A stretch of 64,000 nt of DNA from Flavihumibacter solisilvae (GTDB taxonomy: Bacteria; Bacteroidota; Bacteroidia; Chitinophagales; Chitinophagaceae): positions 108,295 to 172,294 of the forward strand of contig NZ_JSVC01000007.1 of the NCBI RefSeq assembly GCF_000814475.1, written 5' to 3'. Position 1 is the stretch's first letter, and each line of letters opens with the position of its first letter. The position numbers were made by a program, and so were the translations under genes. Below are positions 1 through 8,512 of the stretch, piece after piece. Under the pieces are notes generated by a model. That model saw only the letters and a program-made list of their open reading frames with translations, searched no databases and was not told where the DNA came from.

Positions 1-1
1 T

Positions 2-1576
2 GGCAAGCGCGATCTATGGACGAACATGCCTATGCTCTGGTGCCTGCAGTCATATTACGAATTCAGCGGCGACAAGAAAGTATTGTCTTTTATGTCACGC
101 TATTTCAAATGGCAGTTGGGTGTCCCCGATGACCAGTTCCTCGAAGATTACTGGGAGAACAGCAGGGGAGGAGACAACATGCTCAGTGTATATTGGTTGT
201 ATAGCCGGACAGGCGAAAATTTCCTTCTTGACCTGGCCACAAAGATCGACAGGAACACGGCCAACTGGCGGCAACAGAACACTCTTCCCAACTGGCATAA
301 CGTGAACATTGCGCAGTGCTTCCGCGAGCCCGCCACCTATTACCTGCAAAGCCATAAAAAGGCTGACCTTGAAGCCACTTATAACAATCACCGCCTGATA
401 AGGGAAATCTATGGCCAGGTACCGGGAGGCATGTGGGGAGGTGATGAAAACTCGAGAAAAGGGCATGACGACCCGCGGCAGGCTGTGGAAACATGCGGTA
501 TGGTAGAGCAGATGACTTCTGACCAGTTCCTTATAAGGTTCACAGGCGATGCCGGGTGGGCCGACAACTGTGAAGATGTTGCTTTCAATACATTCCCTGC
601 CGCATTTATGCCTGACTATCGGTCTCTTCGTTACCTGACTGCACCCAATATGGTGGTAAGTGATGCAAAGAATCATGCTCCTGGTATCCAGAATGAAGGT
701 CCATTCCTTATGATGAATCCATTCAGTAGTCGTTGCTGCCAGCATAACCATTCGGCAGGCTGGGCATATTATGCAGGAAATGCATGGATGGCCACACCAG
801 ACAACGGACTCGCATTCCAGTTGTATACAAAGGGAAAACTGAAAGCAACAGTTGGCAATGGAGAAACAGTTCAGGTGATAACAGAAACCAATTACCCGTT
901 TGAAGAAAGCATAGAAATGAAAATTGTTACTTCTTCGCAGGTGCAGTTTCCCCTTTACCTCCGCATTCCGGAATGGTGCGATCAGCCTTCTGTTTCACTG
1001 AATGGAAGGAAGATCCCTTTGTCAAAATCGGAAGGAAAATATATCGCACTTAACGGTAGTTGGAAGAATGGCGACAAACTGAGACTCGACCTTCCAATGA
1101 AGATAAAGGTCAGGCAATGGGTGAAGAATAAAAACAGTGTAAGTGTTAACTATGGCCCGTTGACCTTTTCTTTAAAAATAGACGAGCAGTATGTGCAGAA
1201 GGATAGCAGGGAAACTGCTATTGGCGACTCGAAATGGCAGGCAAATGCAAATGCAGAAAAGTGGCCATCCTATGAGATTTATGCCGCATCTCCATGGAAT
1301 TATGGATTATTTCTTGAAAAGTATGACGCCATTCACTCATTTACGATCAAAAGAAAAGAATGGCCAAAAGATGATAACCCCTTTGTAAATAGCGCAGCAC
1401 CCATCGAAATTTCTGTTAAAGGAAAAGTTATTCCGTCGTGGAAGATTGACCAGTATGGTTTGTGCGCCGAACTGCCGAAGAGTCCGGTTACCACGGAAGC
1501 GCCTGAAACGACCCTTACACTGGTACCCATGGGAGGCGCTCGCCTGAGAATTTCAGCATTCCCGGTAGTTGAATAA
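2..1576 (+). CDS. GH127-type beta-L-arabinofuranosidase (DUF1680), 5' end missing
   Basis: The frame is open from base 2, so the N-terminus lies outside the window; the first in-frame ATG is at 26 and the numbering here starts there. The visible 516 residues resemble the DUF1680/GH127 fold, whose characterised members release beta-L-arabinofuranose using a zinc-bound cysteine nucleophile. The zinc-site pattern is visible: E155-T-C157 and the pair C237-C238, about 80 residues apart as in the family. E141 in GGDEN is a candidate acid/base. A beta-sandwich tail follows, with LRIPEWC and a short LPLKIKVRQW-like strand near residue 350. It is followed 36 bases later by a GH43 gene, so an arabinose-containing plant glycan is the likely substrate (inference). 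Some DUF1680 members (GH146 and related) act on other linkages. Confidence 0.8.
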   Translation, partial: GKRDLWTNMPMLWCLQSYYEFSGDKKVLSFMSRYFKWQLGVPDDQFLEDYWENSRGGDNMLSVYWLYSRTGENFLLDLATKIDRNTANWRQQNTLPNWHNVNIAQCFREPATYYLQSHKKADLEATYNNHRLIREIYGQVPGGMWGGDENSRKGHDDPRQAVETCGMVEQMTSDQFLIRFTGDAGWADNCEDVAFNTFPAAFMPDYRSLRYLTAPNMVVSDAKNHAPGIQNEGPFLMMNPFSSRCCQHNHSAGWAYYAGNAWMATPDNGLAFQLYTKGKLKATVGNGETVQVITETNYPFEESIEMKIVTSSQVQFPLYLRIPEWCDQPSVSLNGRKIPLSKSEGKYIALNGSWKNGDKLRLDLPMKIKVRQWVKNKNSVSVNYGPLTFSLKIDEQYVQKDSRETAIGDSKWQANANAEKWPSYEIYAASPWNYGLFLEKYDAIHSFTIKRKEWPKDDNPFVNSAAPIEISVKGKVIPSWKIDQYGLCAELPKSPVTTEAPETTLTLVPMGGARLRISAFPVVE

Positions 1577-1612
1577 TCGGCTAAAAAAGAATAAGGAAGT
1601 TAAAAGGAACAT

Positions 1613-2650
1613 ATGAGAAGATGGTTCTTACCGATAATCGTATGCCTCTTACTGGCAGGTACAGCTGAAGCGCAGCATTCAAAAACATTCACCAATCCAC
1701 TGTTGCCAGCTGGTGCTGATCCGTTCAGCTTTTATAAGGATGGGTACTATTATTACACCCATACTATGGGGAACAGGATTGTGTTGTGGAAAACGAAGAA
1801 TCTTGCGGATTTGAAAACAGCCGAACAGAAAACAATATATACGCCACCTCCGGACACTTACTATTCAAAAGAGCTGTGGGCGCCTGAAATCCATTTCCTG
1901 CAAGGAAAATGGTATGCCTATTTTGCTGCTGACAATGGCCGGAACCAGAATCACCGGATGTATGTACTGGAGAACGCTTCTCCTGACCCAATGAGCGGTG
2001 AATGGATCTTTAAGGGAAAAGTTGCAGATCCTTCAGACAAATGGGCAATCGATGGCGATGTGTTCGAATACAACAACCAGCTTTACATGATCTGGTCAGG
2101 CTGGGAAGCTGACGTAAATGGCCAGCAGGATATTTATATCGCCAGGATGAAAAACCCATGGACCATCGAAGGCAAACGGGTTCGGATCAGCGTACCCACT
2201 TTCGATTGGGAGACTCATGGAGATTTGAACAGCAAGGATGATCCGCCGCATGTAAATGTAAATGAGGGTCCCCAGATATTGCAACACGGCAAGGATCTAT
2301 TCATAATCTTTTCTGCAAGTGGTTGCTGGACTGATTTTTACGCGCTGGGCCTTTTGCGGTTCGCCGGAGGTAAAAATCTTCTCGATCCGTCAGCATGGAA
2401 AAAACATCCGCAGCCTGTGTTTAGCGGGTCAAAGGAAAACAAAGTATTTGCGACAGGACATAATTCATTCTTTAAATCACCCGATGGTAAGCAGGATTGG
2501 ATCCTTTACCATGCCAATTCGAACCCGGCTGAAGGTTGTGGAAGAAAACGTTCGCCCCGCGCACAACCTTTCAACTGGAACAATGACGGCACTCCGAATT
2601 TTGGTAAACCCGTCAAAGAAGGTGTTGAAATTGCTATTCCCTCAGAATAA
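1613..2650 (+). CDS. Glycoside hydrolase family 43, secreted
   Basis: This 345-residue protein begins with a signal peptide (about residues 1-20, ending AEA before QHSK), so it acts outside the cytoplasm. The three carboxylates of the five-bladed GH43 propeller are visible: D36 in AGADPFSF as general base, D147 in WAIDGDVF as pKa modulator and E218 in NEGPQ as general acid. The length fits a single catalytic module with no binding module. GH43 enzymes remove arabinofuranose or xylose from plant polysaccharides. The GH127-type enzyme upstream and this one would fit removal of arabinose side chains, but the linkage cannot be read from sequence. The start follows AAGGAAC, with no strong ribosome site. 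It is 36 bases after the preceding gene and 16 bases before the next, so one transcript is likely. Confidence 0.9.
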   Translation: MRRWFLPIIVCLLLAGTAEAQHSKTFTNPLLPAGADPFSFYKDGYYYYTHTMGNRIVLWKTKNLADLKTAEQKTIYTPPPDTYYSKELWAPEIHFLQGKWYAYFAADNGRNQNHRMYVLENASPDPMSGEWIFKGKVADPSDKWAIDGDVFEYNNQLYMIWSGWEADVNGQQDIYIARMKNPWTIEGKRVRISVPTFDWETHGDLNSKDDPPHVNVNEGPQILQHGKDLFIIFSASGCWTDFYALGLLRFAGGKNLLDPSAWKKHPQPVFSGSKENKVFATGHNSFFKSPDGKQDWILYHANSNPAEGCGRKRSPRAQPFNWNNDGTPNFGKPVKEGVEIAIPSE

Positions 2651-2666
2651 ACTTAAAAGAAAATTT

Positions 2667-5105
2667 ATGAGATCAATATTTTCGCTATTGATGGCTTCTG
2701 CGTTCCAACTGTCTGCAGTTGCGCAGGAACTGCGGGCGCCCGCGTATCCCTTAATTACACATGATCCTTATTTCAGTATCTGGTCCAATACCGATGAATT
2801 GACTTCGTCGGCAACTACGCATTGGACCGGTACCGCACATTCATTGACTGGTTACGTAAAAGTGGATGATAAGGTTTATCGCTTCCTCGGTAATGCGGAA
2901 AAACAATATAAGGCTCTCGCACCTGCTTCGGATGATGTAGCATACGAAGCGGTGTATACCGAAACTGCACCGGGCAGTGAGTGGATGAAGCCGGATTTCA
3001 ATACGGCGAACTGGAAAAAAGGTAGCGCACCATTTGGCGACAACAAGAGCCTGGTGGGCACAGAGTGGCGCAGCAAGGATATTTGGGTAAGAAGGACTTT
3101 TAATGTGTCTGATAAAATAAACCATCCGCTTTACCTGAAATTGCAACACGATGATAATGTTGAAGTATTCCTGAATGGCGAAATTATTTATTCAACCAAG
3201 GGCTGGACGGGTAAGTTCATTTATATCCCCCTGAATGAAAAGTCTTCGCAGGTAAAAAAAGGTGAAAATATTCTTGCTATCCATGTTGCGAATACTGCTG
3301 GTGGCGCATGGCTTGATGCAGGTATTCTTGAAGAGAAAGTAGATAAATCAGATGCGTCAATTGAAACCGCAAGGCAAACAGCAGTAACCGTAAAGGCGAC
3401 CCAGACAAAATATACGTTTTCTTGCGGACCGGCAGAACTGGAGCTTGACTTTTGTTCGCCCCTGCTCATGGATGATCTTGACCTGGTGTCAAGACCTGTA
3501 AGTTATATTACAATGAAGGTCAGGTCAGCTGATAATCGTTCGCATAAAGTTCAGTTATACCTGGGTGCATCAAGCAACATTGCTGTCAATGCGTCCAGTC
3601 AGAAAGTTTCTGCCAGCCAATACAAGTCCGGCGGCCTGTCCATTTTAAAGGCAGGAACTGTTGAACAGCCTGTGATGAAAAAGAAAGGTGATGATCTTAG
3701 GATTGACTGGGGATATGTGTATGTCGCTGCCAAAAGCGATAACCATGTGAAACAGTTCGTTTCTGAAGCAATTGTGCCAGGAAAAATATTCACGGCTTCT
3801 GCATCGTCTGTAAAAGAGGGCAAGCAATTGGTGCTTAACAGTATTTTTGATCTTGGAAATGTTACGGCATCAGGAAAAGAGCAGGTGCTGATGCTGGGTT
3901 ATGATGACATCTACTCCGTTCAATATTTCTCAACCAATCTTCGGCCATGGTGGAACAACGATGGTAAGCAAACTTTCGAGGGACAATTGGCGAAAGCATC
4001 AAATGATTATAAGGCAATTGTCCAGAAGTGTAACGCTTTTGATGATAAGCTTTTTGCCGACGCTTCCAAAGCCGGAGGTGATCAATATGCTCATCTCTGC
4101 GAACTGGTGTATCGTCAGAGTATAGCTGCTCATAAGCTTGTGAAAAGTCCACAAGGCGAGATCCTGTTCCTGAGTAAGGAAAATTATAGTAACGGATCAA
4201 TCAACACCGTTGACATTACCTATCCTTCTGCTCCACTGTACCTTTTATACAACCCTGATCTGCTGAAGGGAATGCTTAACGGGATATTCTATTATAGTGA
4301 AAGCGGTAAGTGGGCCAAACCTTATGCTGCGCATGACCTGGGGACATATCCACTCGCAAACGGACAGACCTATGGTGAGGATATGCCTGTGGAAGAGTCC
4401 GGTAACATGATCATTCTAACCGCGGCCATTGCCAGGCAGGAAGGTAACGCGGATTATGCCCGCAAGCACTGGTCAACCCTGAGCACCTGGGTGGAATACC
4501 TGGCGAAAGATGGGTTCGATCCTGCTAACCAGCTATGCACTGATGACTTTGCAGGCCACCTTGCCCGGAATGCTAACCTATCGGTTAAGGCAATTGCTGC
4601 TATCGGTTCCTATGCACAACTGGCAGATAGACTTGGCAAGAAGGAGATAGCTGAAAAGTATTTTAGCATGGCAAAGGAGATGGCGGGTAAATGGATGCAA
4701 ATGGCAGAGGATGGAGACCACTATTCGCTGACATTCGATGGAAAGGGAACCTGGAGCCAGAAGTATAATCTAGTGTGGGACAAATTACTGGGTCTTGATC
4801 TTTTTCCTAAACAGGTATATGAAAAAGAAGTGAACTACTATCTTACAAAACAGAATCAATATGGATTACCGCTCGATAGTCGTAAAACATATACGAAATC
4901 TGACTGGATCATGTGGACGGCTGTACTGACGGATGACCAGAAAAAATTCAACGCCATTATTCAACCGGTGTTCCGCTATGCAAACGAAAGCTCTTCGCGG
5001 GTTCCACTTAGCGACTGGCATGAAACAACAACCGGTAAAATGGTTGGGTTCCAGGCGCGTAGTGTAGTAGGCGGATATTTCATCAAAATGCTGGAAAACA
5101 AATGA
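2667..5105 (+). CDS. Glutaminase A (GtaA) family protein with inserted jelly-roll domain
   Basis: The frame is open upstream, but the ATG at 2667 begins a clear signal peptide (cleavage near SAVAQ, residue 20), giving 812 residues; earlier starts would overlap the GH43 gene. The order is DUF4964-like N-terminus (about 21-85), an inserted beta-sandwich of the galactose-binding type (about 93-220, with FNGEI/WTGKF-like strands), then DUF5127, DUF4965 and the alpha-helical DUF1793 portion, in which the conserved EDMPVEESGNM stretch is visible. The family is named after a fungal extracellular glutaminase. In Bacteroidota it sits repeatedly in polysaccharide clusters and its substrate there is uncertain, so I do not assert glutaminase activity. 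The last four bases overlap the lacI-type gene (ATGA), implying translational coupling. Confidence 0.8.
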   Translation: MRSIFSLLMASAFQLSAVAQELRAPAYPLITHDPYFSIWSNTDELTSSATTHWTGTAHSLTGYVKVDDKVYRFLGNAEKQYKALAPASDDVAYEAVYTETAPGSEWMKPDFNTANWKKGSAPFGDNKSLVGTEWRSKDIWVRRTFNVSDKINHPLYLKLQHDDNVEVFLNGEIIYSTKGWTGKFIYIPLNEKSSQVKKGENILAIHVANTAGGAWLDAGILEEKVDKSDASIETARQTAVTVKATQTKYTFSCGPAELELDFCSPLLMDDLDLVSRPVSYITMKVRSADNRSHKVQLYLGASSNIAVNASSQKVSASQYKSGGLSILKAGTVEQPVMKKKGDDLRIDWGYVYVAAKSDNHVKQFVSEAIVPGKIFTASASSVKEGKQLVLNSIFDLGNVTASGKEQVLMLGYDDIYSVQYFSTNLRPWWNNDGKQTFEGQLAKASNDYKAIVQKCNAFDDKLFADASKAGGDQYAHLCELVYRQSIAAHKLVKSPQGEILFLSKENYSNGSINTVDITYPSAPLYLLYNPDLLKGMLNGIFYYSESGKWAKPYAAHDLGTYPLANGQTYGEDMPVEESGNMIILTAAIARQEGNADYARKHWSTLSTWVEYLAKDGFDPANQLCTDDFAGHLARNANLSVKAIAAIGSYAQLADRLGKKEIAEKYFSMAKEMAGKWMQMAEDGDHYSLTFDGKGTWSQKYNLVWDKLLGLDLFPKQVYEKEVNYYLTKQNQYGLPLDSRKTYTKSDWIMWTAVLTDDQKKFNAIIQPVFRYANESSSRVPLSDWHETTTGKMVGFQARSVVGGYFIKMLENK

Positions 5106-6148
5106 GGAACGAGATCGAAAAGATCACCATCTCTGATATTGCGCGGGAACTGAATATTACAGCCGCAACAGTTTCCCGTGCACTGAATGATCACCCCGGA
5201 ATCAGGGATTCCACGAAACGGGCCGTGAAGGAAACGGCACGGAAGCTCAACTATCAGCCGAACAAGATCGCGTCTTCGCTCCGGCTGGGACGGTCGAAGA
5301 TCATCGGGGTGATCATTCCCAGTGCAGAGATCAATTTCTTTGGCTCGGTAGTTCATGGCATCGAAAAGGTTGCCAACGAGAATAATTACAGCGTACTGAT
5401 CTACCAGTCAAACGAACATATTGAATTTGAGAAGAAGGGGGTCAAGACATTCCTTCAGTCGAGGGTGGATGGCGTCCTTGCTTCCATTTCGAAGGAGACG
5501 ATCAATCTTGATCACTATCGTGAAATAATTAACCGTGGGGTACCGCTTGTATTGTTCGATCGGGGAAATGACCAGCTGGGCGTCAGCTCAGTGCTGGTGG
5601 ATGATTATGCAGGTGCATTTGAAGCGACCCGGCATCTCATTATGCAGGGGTGCAAACGCATTGCACATATTGGCGGCCAGCAGCACGTTGGTATTTTTAA
5701 CCAGCGGCTAAAAGGCTATGTTGATGCCTTGAATGTACATGGCATCGGCGTGGATGATGACCTTATACTTTACGGAAAAGTAAGTATTGACTCCGGTCGC
5801 GATTGCATGCAGCATTTGCTTTCCATATCATCGAGGCCCGATGCTGTTTTTGCGGTTGAAGATTTTACAGCTGTAGGCGCCATCCAGGCCATGAAGGCTG
5901 CGAATATCCGGATCCCGGAGGATATAGCGATCGTGGGATTTGCAAATGAAACGTTCGGGGAATTTATCACGCCTTCCCTTTCTACGGTTAACCAGCAAAC
6001 TACAGTAATGGGAGAATCTGCTGCCCGGATTTTTTTCGAAGCCATGAAGACAAATGCTTATTATAAAGATGGTCCGCGGAAACTTATTCTCGAACCGAAA
6101 CTCATCGTGCGGCAGTCGAGTATGAAAATAAAAAAGGGCATTCTCTGA
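5102..6148 (+). CDS. LacI-family transcriptional regulator
   Basis: A 348-residue repressor of the LacI/GalR type. Residues 8-60 hold the helix-turn-helix and hinge helix (ITISDIARELNITAATVSRA, then NHP and KIASSLRLGRS), and residues 62-340 form a periplasmic-binding-protein-like sugar sensor (IIGVIIP, FFGSVVHGIEK, RPDAVFAVEDFTAVGAI). It overlaps the stop of the GtaA-family gene by four bases, so it is made with the enzymes and probably controls them in response to a released sugar (inference from position). A Bacteroidota cluster of this kind more often has a SusR, hybrid two-component or AraC regulator, but LacI control is also known. Its last codons form half of the hairpin that terminates the convergent gene downstream. 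Confidence 0.93.
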   Translation: MRNEIEKITISDIARELNITAATVSRALNDHPGIRDSTKRAVKETARKLNYQPNKIASSLRLGRSKIIGVIIPSAEINFFGSVVHGIEKVANENNYSVLIYQSNEHIEFEKKGVKTFLQSRVDGVLASISKETINLDHYREIINRGVPLVLFDRGNDQLGVSSVLVDDYAGAFEATRHLIMQGCKRIAHIGGQQHVGIFNQRLKGYVDALNVHGIGVDDDLILYGKVSIDSGRDCMQHLLSISSRPDAVFAVEDFTAVGAIQAMKAANIRIPEDIAIVGFANETFGEFITPSLSTVNQQTTVMGESAARIFFEAMKTNAYYKDGPRKLILEPKLIVRQSSMKIKKGIL

Positions 6149-6167
6149 AACCACCTGGAGAATGCCC
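6130..6167 (-). terminator. Rho-independent terminator of the convergent secreted-protein gene, overlapping lacI end
   Basis: A perfect 10-base-pair stem (GGGCATTCTC at 6136-6145 with GAGAATGCCC at 6158-6167, 12-base loop) is followed on the minus strand by a run of six T (6130-6135). It lies 45 bases beyond the stop at 6212, so it terminates the minus-strand gene. It contains the stop codon of the plus-strand regulator. There is no T run on the plus side, so plus-strand termination is less clear. Confidence 0.8.
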
Positions 6168-6211
6168 TGACCTGTATGTAACTGATGAATCGTGCTGTTT
6201 GAAAAGGCTTT

Positions 6212-7528
6212 TTACAAGCTTGCAGAATGAATTATGTACTGAGTTGAATACTGCTTTCCGCAAGAGAACCGTACCACGTAAGCACCTGCCGCAAGGCCTT
6301 TAAGATCGAGGAGCATCTGCGGACCAGCCTTTCTTTCTGAAATCTTCTTCATCAATAAGCCATCGGCATTGAAAACTTCCGCAAAGATCTCTTTCTGCTG
6401 CCAGGAGATCGGCGTCAGCAGTACAGTAGCCCCTGTCTCAGCATCCATGCTAACATCTGTCTTCACAAAATCATCCTTCTTTTTCACTGCAATCATCTTA
6501 ACTGAAGAGTAATTGATGTTGCCCTGCATATCTCTCGTACGGAGGCGGTAGAAGAAGGCACCCATCGTAGAAGCTGATTTTGTTTCGTCGGTGAACTGGT
6601 AAAGACCATTCCTGTTCATGTCTGTCTTCCTGAAACGACCTGCTTCACGGAAGATCTCGCCATCAACACTCTTCTCTACAATAATGTCCTGGAGGTTATC
6701 CTGGTTAGGGCTTGACCAGGCCAGTTGAACCTGGTCCTGTTGCATTCTTACCTGGAAGCCTACTACGTCCGGCATATACATTTTAGTCATATCAGGCGTC
6801 ACATCCTTCAGTTCGATCTTGTATGTGCTTGAACCTGCCCAGTTATTGTTATTACGGTTAATTCCGATTTTAATACGTACAGTAGAAACGTTCTTGTTAA
6901 TAATGCTCAGCTTCTCTTCATTCTTCAACTGGTTCTTAGCACCTGATTGCTGTCCCCATTTGTTTTCCGCACGAAAGCCGTTGCCGGTTGCAGAGATCAT
7001 AAGGTTAGTAATCTCGTTGTCATAAACAACCTTGCTATCCGGACCAAGATTACATTCAGCAAATTCCTGTGCATCACCGTAGTTATTCAAGCCGGAAACA
7101 GAAGTAGTAACCTCTGGCATCTGGTAGAAACTCATATCACCGGTTTTGCTGTTGTTATGGGGAACAAAAGTGAAGCTGAATTCAATCCATGAAGGACCGT
7201 TCATGTCCATATATTCAACCTCTGGTTGAAAGCTGGAAAGATTACCTGCTGAATTATGATTGATTTTCTTAAGACTAACACCAGGTGACATTGACTCGAT
7301 CTTAACGATACAATCCGCTACGGGTTTACCGGCAAGATCCTGGGTTACTGAAGTGAAACGATACATGGCGCCTTTCTGGCCGGCAGCACCACCAATAAGA
7401 CTGTAGTTGGTGAAGCTGATGTTTTGCGCTGATGCCATGCTGCAGGAGAGCAGGCCAGCTGCGATGATAAGGTTTTTAAAGGTGCTCCTCAATTTGTTGA
7501 TTGAAGAAGCGGGGTACGACGTTTTCAT
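6212..7528 (-). CDS. Secreted protein with fibronectin-III-like domain and type IX secretion tail
   Basis: A 438-residue protein with an N-terminal signal peptide (about residues 1-35, ending SMASAQ). Residues about 40-245 are a beta-rich domain I do not recognise, with several conserved-looking Gly/Asn turns. Residues about 250-345 resemble a fibronectin type III domain (VQLAWSSPNQDN, then FYRLRTRDMQGN). The last 75 residues have the shape of a Por/type IX sorting domain: VFNADGLLMKK, LDLKGLAAGAYVVRF and a final beta strand. It is therefore predicted to cross the outer membrane by the type IX system and be secreted or anchored at the surface. It is monocistronic, convergent with the LacI gene and has its own terminator. 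Function unknown. Confidence 0.75.
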   Translation of the reverse strand: MKTSYPASSINKLRSTFKNLIIAAGLLSCSMASAQNISFTNYSLIGGAAGQKGAMYRFTSVTQDLAGKPVADCIVKIESMSPGVSLKKINHNSAGNLSSFQPEVEYMDMNGPSWIEFSFTFVPHNNSKTGDMSFYQMPEVTTSVSGLNNYGDAQEFAECNLGPDSKVVYDNEITNLMISATGNGFRAENKWGQQSGAKNQLKNEEKLSIINKNVSTVRIKIGINRNNNNWAGSSTYKIELKDVTPDMTKMYMPDVVGFQVRMQQDQVQLAWSSPNQDNLQDIIVEKSVDGEIFREAGRFRKTDMNRNGLYQFTDETKSASTMGAFFYRLRTRDMQGNINYSSVKMIAVKKKDDFVKTDVSMDAETGATVLLTPISWQQKEIFAEVFNADGLLMKKISERKAGPQMLLDLKGLAAGAYVVRFSCGKQYSTQYIIHSASL

Positions 7529-7871
7529 AAAAAACTACAATGTGGGTAAGGAATTAATTTATTCCTCATAGGTATTGTAACAAGATCAACGACGGATTTT
7601 CAAGGATTTTGATATTTTTAAAACAGATCAACGATACAAAGATTGTATACGCATTCGGAAAATACAAGCACCTATGGGAAAATTTCGATGAATGGATTGC
7701 TAAAGTCGAGTATTAGTACCCGAAACGCGCGAAATCCAGTCCCACACTGGTATATTTACCAAGTCAAGCCTCGTAAAATCCCCATAAATATTCCATTTAG
7801 GAGGCCTTTAGGGTAACCACTTAGGCATTGACAACTTTAAAAATTAACTGTAGAAAAAACAACACAGCATT
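7529..7871. other. Divergent intergenic region (343 bases)
   Basis: No gene was found between the divergent secreted-protein and nudK-like genes. On the minus strand, AATCTTTG at 7637-7644 with TTG about 20 bases upstream is a possible promoter for the secreted protein; it lies within a small dyad (ATACAA-AGA-TTGTAT, 7634-7648). Three TTAGG-type hexamers (7796-7801, 7807-7812, 7820-7825) sit 46-76 bases before the plus-strand start and could be a regulator site. CCAGT-N5-ACTGG forms a short hairpin near 7738. None is compelling. Confidence 0.35.
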
Positions 7872-8450
7872 ATGAACGACCGGATCAGGAACATGCAGAC
7901 AGAGGTGCTTTCCGATAACTGGTACACTCTTAAAAAAGTCAGTTTTGAATACCTGAATAAGAAGGGAGAATGGATTAAGCAAAGCAGGGAAGCGTATGAC
8001 AGGGGGAATGGGGCGGTGATATTATTATATAACAATAGACAGGGAACAGTTATTCTCACCAGGCAATTCAGGATGCCGACTTATATAAATGGGAATAGTT
8101 CCGGTATGCTGATTGAAGCATGTGCAGGTCTGCTCGATGAAGACCATCCGGAAGATTGTATCCGTCGTGAAACCGAAGAGGAGACTGGTTATGTTATAAA
8201 GGAAGTAAAGAAGGTCTTCGAAGCGTATATGTCTCCAGGTTCAGTAACCGAAACCCTGCATTTTTTTGTGGCCGCCTATGAGAAGGAGATGAAGGCGGGC
8301 GAGGGCGGTGGTGTTGAACACGATCATGAAGAGATCGAGGTACTTGAACTGCCCCTTCAGGAAGCTTTGAACATGATTGACACCGGTGAAATTAAAGACG
8401 CTAAAACGATCATATTACTTCAGTACGCGCAGTTGAAACTAAAAATTTAA
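7872..8450 (+). CDS. nudK: Nudix hydrolase, GDP-mannose pyrophosphatase (NudK) type
   Basis: The 192-residue length equals that of Escherichia coli NudK (191). The Nudix box is at residues 86-107 with R99-E100-x-x-E103-E104-x-G106, the magnesium-binding core. The box carries the NudK-type [15 protein letters not shown] form, which has the one-residue variation seen in that subfamily. NudK cleaves GDP-mannose to GMP and mannose-1-phosphate; relatives act on ADP-ribose, so substrate is inferred from family. It stands alone on the plus strand, 62 bases before the histidine kinase, with no terminator seen between them. Confidence 0.85.
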   Translation: MNDRIRNMQTEVLSDNWYTLKKVSFEYLNKKGEWIKQSREAYDRGNGAVILLYNNRQGTVILTRQFRMPTYINGNSSGMLIEACAGLLDEDHPEDCIRRETEEETGYVIKEVKKVFEAYMSPGSVTETLHFFVAAYEKEMKAGEGGGVEHDHEEIEVLELPLQEALNMIDTGEIKDAKTIILLQYAQLKLKI

Positions 8451-8500
8451 AAGTCAAAAGATTGGGACTGCGATTGCCATAAATTTCTAATTTTTACTTT

Positions 8501-8508
8501 TTACTTTG
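8501..8508 (+). promoter_or_regulatory. -7 box abutting the histidine kinase start
   Basis: TTACTTTG differs by one base from the Bacteroidota TAnnTTTG box. Its last base is only four bases (CAAA) before the GTG at 8513, which predicts transcription starting at the start codon, that is a leaderless mRNA. No in-frame ATG lies between the upstream stop at 8480 and this GTG. Confidence 0.5.
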
Positions 8509-8512
8509 CAAA

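Noticed and set aside
95..751. Open frame of 218 codons on the minus strand inside the GH127-type gene
   Set aside because: It is antisense to a gene with clear catalytic motifs and has no recognisable domain or start context; a codon-bias shadow.
2319..2666. Upstream extension of the GtaA-family frame to 928 codons
   Set aside because: It would overlap the GH43 gene by over 300 bases and place the signal peptide inside the protein.
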